Shown: positions 15,435 to 23,309 of the stretch, one piece after another | Layout: every line of letters starts with the position of its first letter | How positions within the stretch are numbered: the stretch's first letter is position 1 | Assembly: GCF_019396355.1 (NCBI RefSeq) | Contig: NZ_JAHKRK010000032.1 | Location: 1-50,886 of the forward strand | Length of the DNA: 50,886 bases | Direction: 5' to 3' | DNA from: Pseudonocardia nigra | GTDB taxonomy: Bacteria; Actinomycetota; Actinomycetes; Mycobacteriales; Pseudonocardiaceae | Program-made: the position numbers and the translations under genes | Notes under the pieces: model-generated | Told to the model about the DNA's origin: nothing | Databases searched by the model: none | The model's input: only the letters and a program-made list of their open reading frames with translations

Positions 15435-16978
15435 GCGGCCGGCCCGTCCGCGTCGCCGACCTGCTCGCCGACCCGCTGCTCGCGCAGGCGACCACCCTCG
15501 CCGGCGCGGCGGGCCTGGACCGCGTAGTGCGCAACGTTGCCTGGTACGGCGGGGAGCTCCCGGGAACCGCCGACGGGCACCTCGTCGTGTGCGACGCCGC
15601 GCGGGTCGTCCCCCCGTACCGGCTCGACGCGCTGGTGCGCCGAGCCGAGGCCGCCGGGGTGGCCGGGCTGGTGCTCGCCGCGACCGGAGCACCACCGCTG
15701 CTGTCGTCGATCCGGCTCGCCGACCGCCTGCGCATCCCGGTGCTCGCCGCGGGCGAAGTCGACCTCGTCGAGCTGCTGCACCGGCTGACGGTGCGGGTGC
15801 GCGCCCCGGAGCTGGTGCGCGCCCGCCTCGTCGAGGAGCTCGTGCGCCGGCTCGCGAACAAGGCCACCGGCCCGGACGTCGTCGCCACCGCGAGCCAGGT
15901 GCTCGCCGCCCCGGTGTCGGTGCTCGCCCCGGACGGCGCCGCCGTCGCCGGCGACCCCGTCGCCCTGCCGCCCGGGCTGCGGCTCGACCTCGCCGTCGCC
16001 CAGCACGCCGACCTCGCCGCGGGCGGCAGACTGCTCGTCCACCCGGTCGGGGACCAGCGGGCGCACCGGCCCGCCGCCTGGCTGACCTGCGCCCTGCCCG
16101 GCGGCGACGACGGCAGGCGGGAGGCCGTGGCGGCCGGGCTCGCCGTCACCGAGCCGTTCGTGCGGGCCTGGCTCACCGGGCAGCGCGCCGCCGCCGACCG
16201 CGACACCGCGTTCCAGGCCCACCTGCTCACCGAGATCCTCGCCGGCCGCGCCGCCCTCCGGCGCGACGTCGCCGAAAGCGCGGTGTCGCTGGGCTGGCGG
16301 CTCCCGGACTGGCACGTCGGGCTGCACCTGATCGTCGACGGCGCCGGCGCGGACCCGGACCGGTGGACGATCACCGTCCAGCTGCGCGGCACCCTCGGTG
16401 AGCACGGGCTGCGCCCGACCGCCGTGATCGACCGCGGCGACGCCTGGTCGGCGTGGCTGAGCCGGGACGCCGAACCGGGCCCCGACGACGGACGCGCCGT
16501 CGTGCACGGGGTGCGCCGGGCCCTGGCGGCGCTGCCCCGCGGCTGGGGCGCCGTGGCCGGCATCGGCCGCCCGCACCGGGGCCCGACCGGCCTCGCCGAG
16601 ACCCTCGCCGAGGCCCGCGACGCGGCCTACCTCGCCCGGTCCCACGAGCACCGGCCGGCCGCCGAGCACGTCGACGAGTTCGGGGTGGCCCGGCTGCTCG
16701 CCACCTGGCAGCGCTCGGAGATCCTGCAGGCCTTCGCCGACTCCGCGCTGGCGCCGCTGCGCGACATTGAAGGTGGTCAGCTGCTGGTCACGCTGCGGGC
16801 CTACCTGGAGGCGAACGGGTCGATCACCGGCACCGCCCAGCTGCTGGGGCTGCACCGCAACACCGTGACCACCCGGCTGCACCGCCTGCGCGGCCGGCTC
16901 GGCGTCGACCTCGACGACGCCAGCCAGCGGCTGGCGCTGCAGATGGCCTGTCGGACGTTGGACCGGCCAGGGACCTGA
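15431..16978 (+). CDS. PucR-family transcriptional regulator
   Basis: 515 residues from GTG 15431, overlapping the DUF917 stop by 4 bp. The PucR N-domain is seen at about residues 5-115 (R-V-A-D-L-L-A-D-P-L-L-A and L-D-R-V-V-R-N-V). A middle GAF/GGDEF-like region follows. The C-terminal HTH_30 lies at about 455-505: L-V-T-L-R-A-Y-L-E-A-N-G-S, then L-G-L-H-R-N-T-V-T-T-R-L. PucR-type proteins activate purine, allantoin and related catabolic genes. Being inside the cluster and coupled to its enzymes, it probably regulates this cluster. Confidence 0.9.
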   Translation: MSGRPVRVADLLADPLLAQATTLAGAAGLDRVVRNVAWYGGELPGTADGHLVVCDAARVVPPYRLDALVRRAEAAGVAGLVLAATGAPPLLSSIRLADRLRIPVLAAGEVDLVELLHRLTVRVRAPELVRARLVEELVRRLANKATGPDVVATASQVLAAPVSVLAPDGAAVAGDPVALPPGLRLDLAVAQHADLAAGGRLLVHPVGDQRAHRPAAWLTCALPGGDDGRREAVAAGLAVTEPFVRAWLTGQRAAADRDTAFQAHLLTEILAGRAALRRDVAESAVSLGWRLPDWHVGLHLIVDGAGADPDRWTITVQLRGTLGEHGLRPTAVIDRGDAWSAWLSRDAEPGPDDGRAVVHGVRRALAALPRGWGAVAGIGRPHRGPTGLAETLAEARDAAYLARSHEHRPAAEHVDEFGVARLLATWQRSEILQAFADSALAPLRDIEGGQLLVTLRAYLEANGSITGTAQLLGLHRNTVTTRLHRLRGRLGVDLDDASQRLALQMACRTLDRPGT

Positions 16979-16990
16979 GCCGCCGGGCCG

Positions 16991-17003
16991 GGGCATCGTG
17001 CAC
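16991..17003. promoter_or_regulatory. Repeat of the GGGCATCGTGC motif upstream of the racemase gene
   Basis: GGGCATCGTGCAC matches eleven bases of the candidate operator at 10209-10223. It sits in the 118-bp gap after the PucR gene, upstream of a possible -10 hexamer TACCGT (17059-17064) and of the racemase start. Two copies before two genes of the same cluster suggest a common regulator site. Confidence 0.4.
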
Positions 17004-17096
17004 AGCGCGAGCCGGCCGACGGTGCACGTGGCCCGTTCCCGCCGCCCGCCCGGCGCCCTACCGTCGCCGCAACCCTGCGACGACCGGAGGCTCACC

Positions 17097-17816
17097 GTGC
17101 ACCTGCGCGTCATCCTGCCCGTGATCGGCAACGCACTCCTCGACTCCGTCCGCGCCGAGGCCGCCGCGTGGGCGGCACCCGGCACCGAGGTCGACGTGGT
17201 GTCGCTCGCTCGCGGCCCCGCCAGCATCGAGTCCGAGTACGACGAGGCGCTCGCCGCCCCCGGGATCCTCGACCGGGTCCGCGAGGCCGCGGCCGACGGC
17301 GTCGACGGCGTGTTCGTCACCTGCTTCGCCGACCCCGCCGTCCCGGCCGCGCGCGAGATCGTCGACGTGCCGGTCGTCGGCGGGTTCGAACCCGCGGTCC
17401 TCACGGCACTGGGCCTCGGCGAGCGGGTCGGCATCGTGACCGTGCGGCCCAACGTGCTGCCGATGCTTCACGGCCTGTTCCGCCGGTACGGGCTCGCCGA
17501 GCGCCTCGGCGCCATCCGGGTGGTCGACATCCCCGTGCTCGGCCTCGACGACCACGACGCGCTCGTCGACCGCATCCACGCCCAGGCCGCCGACGCGGTC
17601 GCCCGCCGCGAGGCCGACGTGATCGTGTTGGGCTGCACGGGCATGCTCGGTGTGGCCCGCGCGGTGCAGGACCGGCTCGAGAAGGACGGGGCGTACGTAC
17701 CCGTCGTCGACCCGACCGCGGCCGCCGTCACCTGGCTCGAGCGGGCGGACCGACTCGGCCTGCGTGCCAGCCGCACCACCTACATGCCGCCGCCCGCGAA
17801 GGAGCGCGTGGCCTGA
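17097..17816 (+). CDS. Asp/Glu/hydantoin racemase family protein
   Basis: 239 residues. Two catalytic cysteines are seen in the expected places: V-T-C-F-A-D-P near residue 77 and L-G-C-T-G-M near 182. The second is part of the G-C-T-x-M motif of cofactor-independent two-base racemases. Members racemise hydantoins, Asp, Glu or act as allantoin racemase. GTG 17097 follows GGAGG with a 7-base spacer. Its place after the hydantoinase-A-like/DUF917/PucR block supports a role in making both enantiomers of the ring substrate available. Confidence 0.88.
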   Translation: MHLRVILPVIGNALLDSVRAEAAAWAAPGTEVDVVSLARGPASIESEYDEALAAPGILDRVREAAADGVDGVFVTCFADPAVPAAREIVDVPVVGGFEPAVLTALGLGERVGIVTVRPNVLPMLHGLFRRYGLAERLGAIRVVDIPVLGLDDHDALVDRIHAQAADAVARREADVIVLGCTGMLGVARAVQDRLEKDGAYVPVVDPTAAAVTWLERADRLGLRASRTTYMPPPAKERVA

Positions 17817-17866
17817 GCCGCGTCCGGGCCGGGCACGAACGGTCGACATGCCCGCTCCGGAATTGT

Positions 17867-17872
17867 TAGGTT
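17867..17872 (+). promoter_or_regulatory. Possible -10 box before the DUF5058 gene
   Basis: TAGGTT within GGAATTGTTAGGTT, 60 bases before the ATG at 17932, is the only AT-rich hexamer in a 115-bp GC-rich gap. It may start a separate transcript for the three-gene transporter/amidohydrolase unit. Confidence 0.3.
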
Positions 17873-17931
17873 CCCGTCGCACGGTCCGGCACACGACGTG
17901 ACCCGTCCGGGACCCCTGCCAGGAGCTGCCA

Positions 17932-18681
17932 ATGACGTCCGTTCCCGCCACGGCCGGTGCGCCGGTCACCGCCTACGCCAACCTCCCGGTGCTGTGGATC
18001 ATCGCCCTCGCCGTGTTCGCAGTGATCATTCTGCAGACAGTCATCTACATGCGGGCGGCGCGCAGCGCGGGCCCCGAGATCGGGTTCACCCGCCAGGACC
18101 TGCGCATGTCGTTCCGCTCGGGCGCGGTGGCCGCGATCGGTCCGTCGCTCGCCATCGTGATCGTGGCGGTGGCGCTGCTGGCCCTGTTCGGCACGCCCGC
18201 CGTGCTCGTGCGGATCGGCCTGGTCGGTTCCGCGGCCACGGAGGCGTCCTCGGCGAGCCTCGCCGCCGGGACGATGGGCGCCGACCTCGGCGGCACCGGG
18301 TACACGGCCGAGGTGTTCGCCGTGGCGTTCTTCGCCATGGCGCTCTCCGGCGGGATGTGGATGGTCGCGACGCTCGTGCTCACCCCGCTGCTCAAGCGCG
18401 GCGACGCGCGGCTGCGGTCGGTCAACCCGGCGCTGATGGCGATCGTCCCCTCGGCCGCGCTGCTCGGGGCCTTCGCTTCGCTGGGGATCGCCGAGCTGGG
18501 CAAGACCTGGGTGCACATCATCACCGTCGTGGTCTCGGCCGTGGCGATGGCAGTCTGCCTCACGCTGGCCAAGGCGCTGCGCCAGGCCTGGCTCCGCGAG
18601 TGGGGGCTGGGTTTCTCGATCATCATCGGCCTGGTCGTGGCCTACCTCGCCAGCGGGGCCGCGGGCGCACCCGTTTCCTGA
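17932..18681 (+). CDS. DUF5058 family membrane protein
   Basis: 249 residues with six or seven hydrophobic segments. After a short head, P-V-L-W-I-I-A-L-A-V leads into helix 1 and Q-T-V-I-Y-M-R. A conserved-looking block follows: R-M-S-F-R-S-G-A-V-A-A-I-G-P-S-L near residues 58-72. It fits my memory of DUF5058 proteins, which are membrane proteins of unknown function encoded next to a second small membrane protein and a peptidase. Exactly that order is present here: 15 bp later another membrane gene, then an M20 amidohydrolase. A two-part transporter is a reasonable guess. Confidence 0.72.
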   Translation: MTSVPATAGAPVTAYANLPVLWIIALAVFAVIILQTVIYMRAARSAGPEIGFTRQDLRMSFRSGAVAAIGPSLAIVIVAVALLALFGTPAVLVRIGLVGSAATEASSASLAAGTMGADLGGTGYTAEVFAVAFFAMALSGGMWMVATLVLTPLLKRGDARLRSVNPALMAIVPSAALLGAFASLGIAELGKTWVHIITVVVSAVAMAVCLTLAKALRQAWLREWGLGFSIIIGLVVAYLASGAAGAPVS

Positions 18682-18696
18682 GACCGGAGGACGACC

Positions 18697-19398
18697 GTGT
18701 CGACGACCGAAGCCGGGCTCGCGGCCTACGCGCGCTACGACCGCACCACGTCCCGCTGGGGACGCATCACGATGGGCCTCTGCCTGGCGCTGTCCTGGGC
18801 CGCGCCCGCCTACCTCGTGTTCTTCACCGACCTCTCGCCGAGCCAGGCCGAGCTGTGGACCGGCTTCCTGGCGGTGGCGGCCGTCTTCGCCGCGGTCTGG
18901 GTGATCGAGCCGATCACCTACTTCCCCGTACTGGGGCCCGCGGCGATGTATCAGGCCTTCATGATCGGCAACATCTCCAACAAGCTGCTGCCGTCGGCGA
19001 TCGTCGCCCAGGTCGCGATCGACGCCAAGCCGGGCACCCGGCGCGCCGAGCTGGCCGCCGTGATGGCGATCTGCGGCGCCGTGGTCGTGCACGTGGTCTC
19101 GCTGCTGGTGCTCGTCGGCCTCCTGGGCACATGGCTGGTGAGCGTGCTGCCGGAGAGCATCGTCGAGGTCGCGCGGCTCTACATCTTCCCCGCGATCATC
19201 GGCGCCGTCGTGGTGCAGCTCGCCGCGTTCGTCAAGCAGCCACGGATCACCGTCATCGCCGTGGTCGTCGCCGCCGTGATGCAACTGCTGCTCGTGCCCG
19301 TCCTGCCGGCACTCGCCCTGTTCGCGACGGCGCTCGTGGTGCTGGTGACCATGGTCCTCGCGTGGGTGCTGCGCGACCGCACGGCTCACAATGAATGA
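18697..19398 (+). CDS. Membrane protein paired with DUF5058
   Basis: 233 residues from GTG 18697 after CGGAGGACGACC. Five to seven hydrophobic segments are separated by short loops. One striking conserved-looking segment near residues 70-100 has E-P-I-T-Y-F-P-V-L-G-P-A-A-M-Y-Q-A-F, then I-G-N-I-S-N-K. Gly/Pro breaks of this kind inside helices are common in substrate sites of transporters. I do not recognise a named family with certainty. Tight linkage to the DUF5058 gene before it and the M20 gene after it suggests one functional unit. Confidence 0.68.
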   Translation: MSTTEAGLAAYARYDRTTSRWGRITMGLCLALSWAAPAYLVFFTDLSPSQAELWTGFLAVAAVFAAVWVIEPITYFPVLGPAAMYQAFMIGNISNKLLPSAIVAQVAIDAKPGTRRAELAAVMAICGAVVVHVVSLLVLVGLLGTWLVSVLPESIVEVARLYIFPAIIGAVVVQLAAFVKQPRITVIAVVVAAVMQLLLVPVLPALALFATALVVLVTMVLAWVLRDRTAHNE

Positions 19399-19422
19399 TC
19401 ACGACCGAGCTGGAGGAAACCC

Positions 19423-20655
19423 ATGACCGTGCTCCCCGCCCCGCTGGAGATCCCCGCCGCGCTGCGGGAGGACCTGCACGCGCTGTACCGGGGCCTGCAC
19501 GCCGCGCCCGAGCTGTCGATGCAGGAACACCGGACGGCGGAGTTGATCAGCGCGCGGATGGTCGCGCTGGGCTGGGAGGCGATCACGGTCGGCGGCACCG
19601 GAGTGGCGGCCGTCCTGCGCAACGGGGACGGCCCGGTCGTCGGGTTCCGGGCGGACACCGACGCGCTGCCCGTGCAGGAGCAGACCGGGCTGGACTACGC
19701 GAGCACCGCCCGCGGCACGCTCCCTGACGGCACCGCCGTGCCGGTCATGCACGCCTGCGGCCACGACATGCACGTCACCTGCGGGATCGGGGTCGCGGAG
19801 CTGCTGTCGGCCACCCGCGACGCCTGGGCGGGCACGGTGGTCCTGCTCTTCCAGCCCGGTGAGGAGACCAGCCAGGGCGCGGCCGCCATGGTCGCCGACG
19901 GGCTGTGGGACCGGGTGCCGCGGCCCGAGGTCGTCTTCGGCCAACACGTGTGGCCCGGCCGGACCGGCACGGTCGAGGTGTCGAGCGGCCCGGCGATGGC
20001 GATGGCCGACAGCTGGAAGGTCACCGTGCACGGCCGCGGCGGGCACGGCTCGCAGCCGGACCAGACGATCGACCCGGTGGTGCTGGCCGCGCACATGGTG
20101 GTGCGGATCCAGAGCGTCGTCTCCCGCGAGGTGCCGCCGCAGCAGGCCGCCGTCGTGACGATCGGCAGCTTCCACGCCGGGCTCAAGGAGAACATCATCC
20201 CGTCGGCCGCGGAGTTCACGGTCAACGTCCGCAACCTCGACCCGGAGGTCCGCACGCGCGTACTGGCCGCTCTGCGCCGGGTCATCCACGCCGAGGCGCT
20301 CGCGTCGGGCGCACCCGAGCCACAGGTCGTGAAGCTCTACACCTTCCCGCTGCTCTACAACGACCCGGAGGCCACCGAACAGCTCAGCGCAGCGCTCGCG
20401 GGCGCACTGGGCGAGGACAAGGTGCGCCGGACGGCGCCGCGGATGGGCAGCGAGGACTTCGGCCACCTGCCGGAGGCGATCGGCGTGCCGGGCGTGTACT
20501 GGTTCTTCGGCGGCATGCCCGACGAGGTCGTCGACAGCGGCGACCCGGTGCCGTCCAACCACTCGCCACACTTCGCCCCGGTGGTCGAGCCGACGCTGAC
20601 CACCGGGGTGACGGCCGCCTACGCCGCGATCATGTCGCGGGTCGGGCGGGCCTGA
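19423..20655 (+). CDS. M20-family amidohydrolase (N-acyl amino acid/peptide hydrolase)
   Basis: 410 residues. Family landmarks are L-H-A-A-P-E-L-S near residue 26, G-F-R-A-D-T-D-A-L-P near 75, H-A-C-G-H-D-M-H near 108 with metal-binding Cys/His residues, and F-Q-P-G-E-E near 143 with the catalytic Glu pair. A dimerisation domain follows (H-G-R-G-G-H-G-S near 206), and G-S-E-D-F near 343 closes the catalytic domain. Such enzymes remove acyl or carbamoyl groups from amino acids. In this cluster it could cleave the linear product of ring opening (inference). It ends 26 bp into the convergent fumarylacetoacetase gene. Confidence 0.9.
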   Translation: MTVLPAPLEIPAALREDLHALYRGLHAAPELSMQEHRTAELISARMVALGWEAITVGGTGVAAVLRNGDGPVVGFRADTDALPVQEQTGLDYASTARGTLPDGTAVPVMHACGHDMHVTCGIGVAELLSATRDAWAGTVVLLFQPGEETSQGAAAMVADGLWDRVPRPEVVFGQHVWPGRTGTVEVSSGPAMAMADSWKVTVHGRGGHGSQPDQTIDPVVLAAHMVVRIQSVVSREVPPQQAAVVTIGSFHAGLKENIIPSAAEFTVNVRNLDPEVRTRVLAALRRVIHAEALASGAPEPQVVKLYTFPLLYNDPEATEQLSAALAGALGEDKVRRTAPRMGSEDFGHLPEAIGVPGVYWFFGGMPDEVVDSGDPVPSNHSPHFAPVVEPTLTTGVTAAYAAIMSRVGRA

Positions 20656-21844
20656 TCGTCCCGGTCACCTCACCGAAGCCGATCCGGCTGCCGTCCGGGC
20701 CGGATGCGGTGGCGGTGATGGTGACCGTGTCGCCGTCCTCGAGGAACGTCCGCGTGCTGCCTTCGCGCAGCGCGAGCGGCTCGGTGCCGCCCCAGGACAG
20801 CTCCAGCAGCGAGCCGCGCTGGTCGCGCTCCGGGCCGCTCACCGTGCCGGAGCCGTAGATGTCGCCGGTGCGGGTGGGCGCGCCGTTCACGGTGGTGTGC
20901 GCGAGCATCTGCGCCGGCGTCCAGTACATCGTCGCGAACGGTGGGCGGGCGATCACGTGCCCGTTCAGCCGCACGTCGATGGCGAGGTCGAGCCCCCAGT
21001 CCTCGGCGTCGCGCAGGTAGGGCAGCGGCTGCGGGTCACGCGGCGGCGGCGCCACCCGGGCGTGCGCCAGCGCGTCGAGCGGCACCACCCACGGCGAGAC
21101 CGACGTGGCGAACGACTTGCCCAGGAACGGGCCCAGAGGCACGTACTCCCAGGCCTGCAGGTCCCGAGCGGACCAGTCGTTGAGCAGGAACACCCCGAAC
21201 ACGTGCTCGGCGAAGTCCGCCACGCCGATCGTCGAACCCATCGGCGAGCCCGCGCCGACGACGAACCCGACCTCGGCCTCGATGTCGAGCCGGACCGACG
21301 GGCCGAACACCGGCTCGGCGTCGGCAGGGGCCTTGCGCTGCCCGCACGGCCGGACGACATCGGTGCCCGAGACCACGACCGAGCCCGACCGCCCGTGGTA
21401 GCCGATCGGCAGGTGCTTCCAGTTCGGGGTGAGCGGCGCCGAGTCCGGCCGGAAGATCTTCCCGACGTTCGTGGCGTGGTGCTCACTGGCGTAGAAGTCG
21501 ACGTAGTCGCCCACCGTGAACGGCAGGTGCAGGGCCACCGCGGCACGCGGGTGGAGGTGCGGCCGCACCCGGTCGGCGTAGGAGTCGTCGGTGAGCCACT
21601 CGGTCAGCGCCGCCCGGACCTGCTGCCAGGCCGGACGTCCCGCGGCGAGCAGCGGGTCCAGCAGCGGCCCGGCGAGCAGCTCGGCGAACGGTGCCTCCAC
21701 GGCGGCCGCGGCGCCACCGGCGTCGAGCACGTCGTCGCCGATCGCCACGCCGACGCGGCGGGGCCCGGCCGCGGTGCTGAACACGCCATACGGCAGGTTC
21801 GCCAGGCCGAACGGGGTGTCGTCGGGCAGGTCGAGCCAGGTCAT
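20630..21844 (-). CDS. fahA: Fumarylacetoacetase
   Basis: 404 residues, the normal size. It hydrolyses 4-fumarylacetoacetate to fumarate and acetoacetate, the last step of tyrosine/homogentisate breakdown. Seen are F-G-L-A-N-L-P-Y-G-V-F near the start, D-Y-V-D-F-Y-A-S-E-H-H-A near residue 114 with the metal Asp and catalytic His, P-I-G-Y-H-G-R near 151, E-A-E-V-G-F-V-V near 191 and L-L-N-D-W-S-A-R-D near 220 with metal ligands. ATG 21844 overlaps the stop of the upstream unknown gene by 4 bp. No homogentisate dioxygenase gene is in this window. Confidence 0.93.
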   Translation of the reverse strand: MTWLDLPDDTPFGLANLPYGVFSTAAGPRRVGVAIGDDVLDAGGAAAAVEAPFAELLAGPLLDPLLAAGRPAWQQVRAALTEWLTDDSYADRVRPHLHPRAAVALHLPFTVGDYVDFYASEHHATNVGKIFRPDSAPLTPNWKHLPIGYHGRSGSVVVSGTDVVRPCGQRKAPADAEPVFGPSVRLDIEAEVGFVVGAGSPMGSTIGVADFAEHVFGVFLLNDWSARDLQAWEYVPLGPFLGKSFATSVSPWVVPLDALAHARVAPPPRDPQPLPYLRDAEDWGLDLAIDVRLNGHVIARPPFATMYWTPAQMLAHTTVNGAPTRTGDIYGSGTVSGPERDQRGSLLELSWGGTEPLALREGSTRTFLEDGDTVTITATASGPDGSRIGFGEVTGTIRPARPAT

Positions 21845-22680
21845 CGGGTCCTCTCCGGAATCATGGGCGCGAGCAGGCCGAGCGCGACGAGGTCGTCGAC
21901 CGGCTCGGTGATGCTGCACGTGCCGAACGAGGTGAACAGCGAGCGGGCAGCGCGCCGCCGGTCGTCGGACAGCGCGGCGACGGCGACGACGACGGCCTCG
22001 GGCGACCGCTCGGCCAGCAGCCCGGCCACGGTGTCCGCGTCGGCGCCCCGCTCCGCGGCCTCCGCGGCGAGCAGGATGTTGAGGTAGCCGTGGTGGGCGA
22101 ACCCGGTGCCCTCGCCGGTGTGCCGCACGGCGTGGTGCAGCCCCGCGGTGCACTTGAACGCCATCGCGCGGGCACGGCAGGCGGCGATCGCCTCGGCCAG
22201 CTCCCGCTCGTCGGGGAACGCGGCCGCCTCGGTGCCGCCGGTGCGCAGCTTCGCCCGCAGACCGGTACCTGCCAGCGCGTCGAGGAACCCTGGCCGGACC
22301 GGGCCGCGGGGCACCCCGACGGCCACCGCGACACCCTCGGGAACGTGCTGCCGCACCGCCTCGACCACCGCGGCGGCCGTCGCCTGCGACGGGGCGACCT
22401 CCACGGCCACGAGCGCGAGCCGCCGCTCCGCCCCGACCGCGGCGAGCGCGGCCGGCAGCGCCTCGGCCGCCGCGATGAGCCCGAGGTCCAGCGGTATCTC
22501 CCCGTCCTCGGGCAGGTGTGCCGCGAGCTCGTCGAGTCGCGCGGCCGGCACCAGGAACGGACCGACGAGTCCCGCGTACCAGGCGTCCCGATGCCGCCGG
22601 TGCGCCGGGACCGCCCCAGCCATCGGCGCATTCCCCGGCGGGAACAGCGCAGCGTCGTCGAGCAGTCCCGCGAATGTCAC
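21841..22680 (-). CDS. Conserved protein of unknown function encoded with fumarylacetoacetase
   Basis: 279 residues from GTG 22680, fixed by GGGAGG with a 7-base spacer; an in-frame ATG at 22707 lies inside the operator. The N-terminus reads T-F-A-G-L-L-D-D-A-A-L-F-P-P-G-N, and near residue 187 is M-A-F-K-C-T-A-G-L-H-H-A-V. The alternating strand/helix pattern with a Lys at a strand end suggests a TIM-barrel-like fold (weak inference). The last part has S-F-G-T-C-S-I-T-E-P. No known enzyme motif is recognised. It is the first gene of a two-gene operon with fahA under the divergent MarR operator, so it probably acts in the same catabolic route. Confidence 0.7.
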   Translation of the reverse strand: MTFAGLLDDAALFPPGNAPMAGAVPAHRRHRDAWYAGLVGPFLVPAARLDELAAHLPEDGEIPLDLGLIAAAEALPAALAAVGAERRLALVAVEVAPSQATAAAVVEAVRQHVPEGVAVAVGVPRGPVRPGFLDALAGTGLRAKLRTGGTEAAAFPDERELAEAIAACRARAMAFKCTAGLHHAVRHTGEGTGFAHHGYLNILLAAEAAERGADADTVAGLLAERSPEAVVVAVAALSDDRRRAARSLFTSFGTCSITEPVDDLVALGLLAPMIPERTR

Positions 22681-22700
22681 GAGTCGGCCTCCCGCAGATA

Positions 22701-22718
22701 CGATCAAAACTTTGATCG
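22701..22718. promoter_or_regulatory. Perfect palindrome, probable MarR operator
   Basis: CGATCAAA and TTTGATCG form perfect 8-nt arms around AC. The site lies between divergent genes, 20 bp upstream of the fahA-operon start and 24 bp upstream of the MarR start. It is one of few AT-rich stretches in the area. Autoregulating MarR repressors usually bind such a site in a shared promoter region. Confidence 0.65.
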
Positions 22719-22742
22719 GTTTGTGGGGGAACGTACGGCAGA

Positions 22743-23297
22743 ATGCAGCGCATGGGAAGCCCTTCCGTCGAGCCCGACGACGAGGACCTCAGCTACTGGT
22801 CCTTCGTCGACGTCGCGATGGATCGCACGGTCCGGGCGCTGCCGGGGGTCGACGCGGCCGCGATGCGACTGGTCCTGAGCCTGCACCGGGCCGCCACCTC
22901 GCTCGCCTACGACCTCGAGTCGGCCGTGCACCGGCCCCGCGGCTGGTCCTGGCCGGGCTTCCGCGTGCTGTTCGTGCTGTTCCTGACCGGCCCGATCGAG
23001 GCCAAGCGGGTCGCACAGCTGTCCGGCATGAGCCGCGCCGCCGTCTCCGCGCTGGTGAACACGCTCGTGCGCGACGGGCTCGTGTCCCGTCGCCCCGCCG
23101 AGCACGACCGGCGCGCCGTGCTGCTCGCCCTCACCGACGAGGGCGAGCGCCAGTTCACCGACGCCTTCGCCGCGCACAACCGTCGCGAGCAGAGCTGGGC
23201 GGCCGCGCTCGACCCCGCTGAGCTCGCCACCCTCACCGCGCTGCTGGAGAAGCTCATGGCGAGCCCGGCGGCGCTGGCGGCGAACCGGCGGTTCTGA
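22743..23297 (+). CDS. MarR-family transcriptional regulator
   Basis: 184 residues. The winged helix covers about residues 65-140: W-P-G-F-R-V-L-F-V-L-F-L-T-G-P, the recognition helix region S-G-M-S-R-A-A-V-S-A-L-V-N-T-L, the wing D-R-R-A-V-L-L-A-L-T-D-E-G. A longer N-terminal helix than usual may aid dimerisation. It is divergent from the fahA operon across a perfect palindrome and probably represses it until an aromatic-degradation intermediate appears (inference). GGGGGA precedes the ATG by 12 bases. Confidence 0.9.
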   Translation: MQRMGSPSVEPDDEDLSYWSFVDVAMDRTVRALPGVDAAAMRLVLSLHRAATSLAYDLESAVHRPRGWSWPGFRVLFVLFLTGPIEAKRVAQLSGMSRAAVSALVNTLVRDGLVSRRPAEHDRRAVLLALTDEGERQFTDAFAAHNRREQSWAAALDPAELATLTALLEKLMASPAALAANRRF

Positions 23298-23309
23298 GCC
23301 GGGACGGAG

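Noticed and set aside
17378-17400. GGTTCGAACC resembling a tRNA T-arm
   Set aside because: It lies inside the racemase gene in frame and no acceptor, D or anticodon arms surround it.
14951-17452. Long reverse-strand open frame opposite the DUF917/PucR genes
   Set aside because: Its composition is that of an antisense shadow, and the forward strand carries clear domains and coupled starts.
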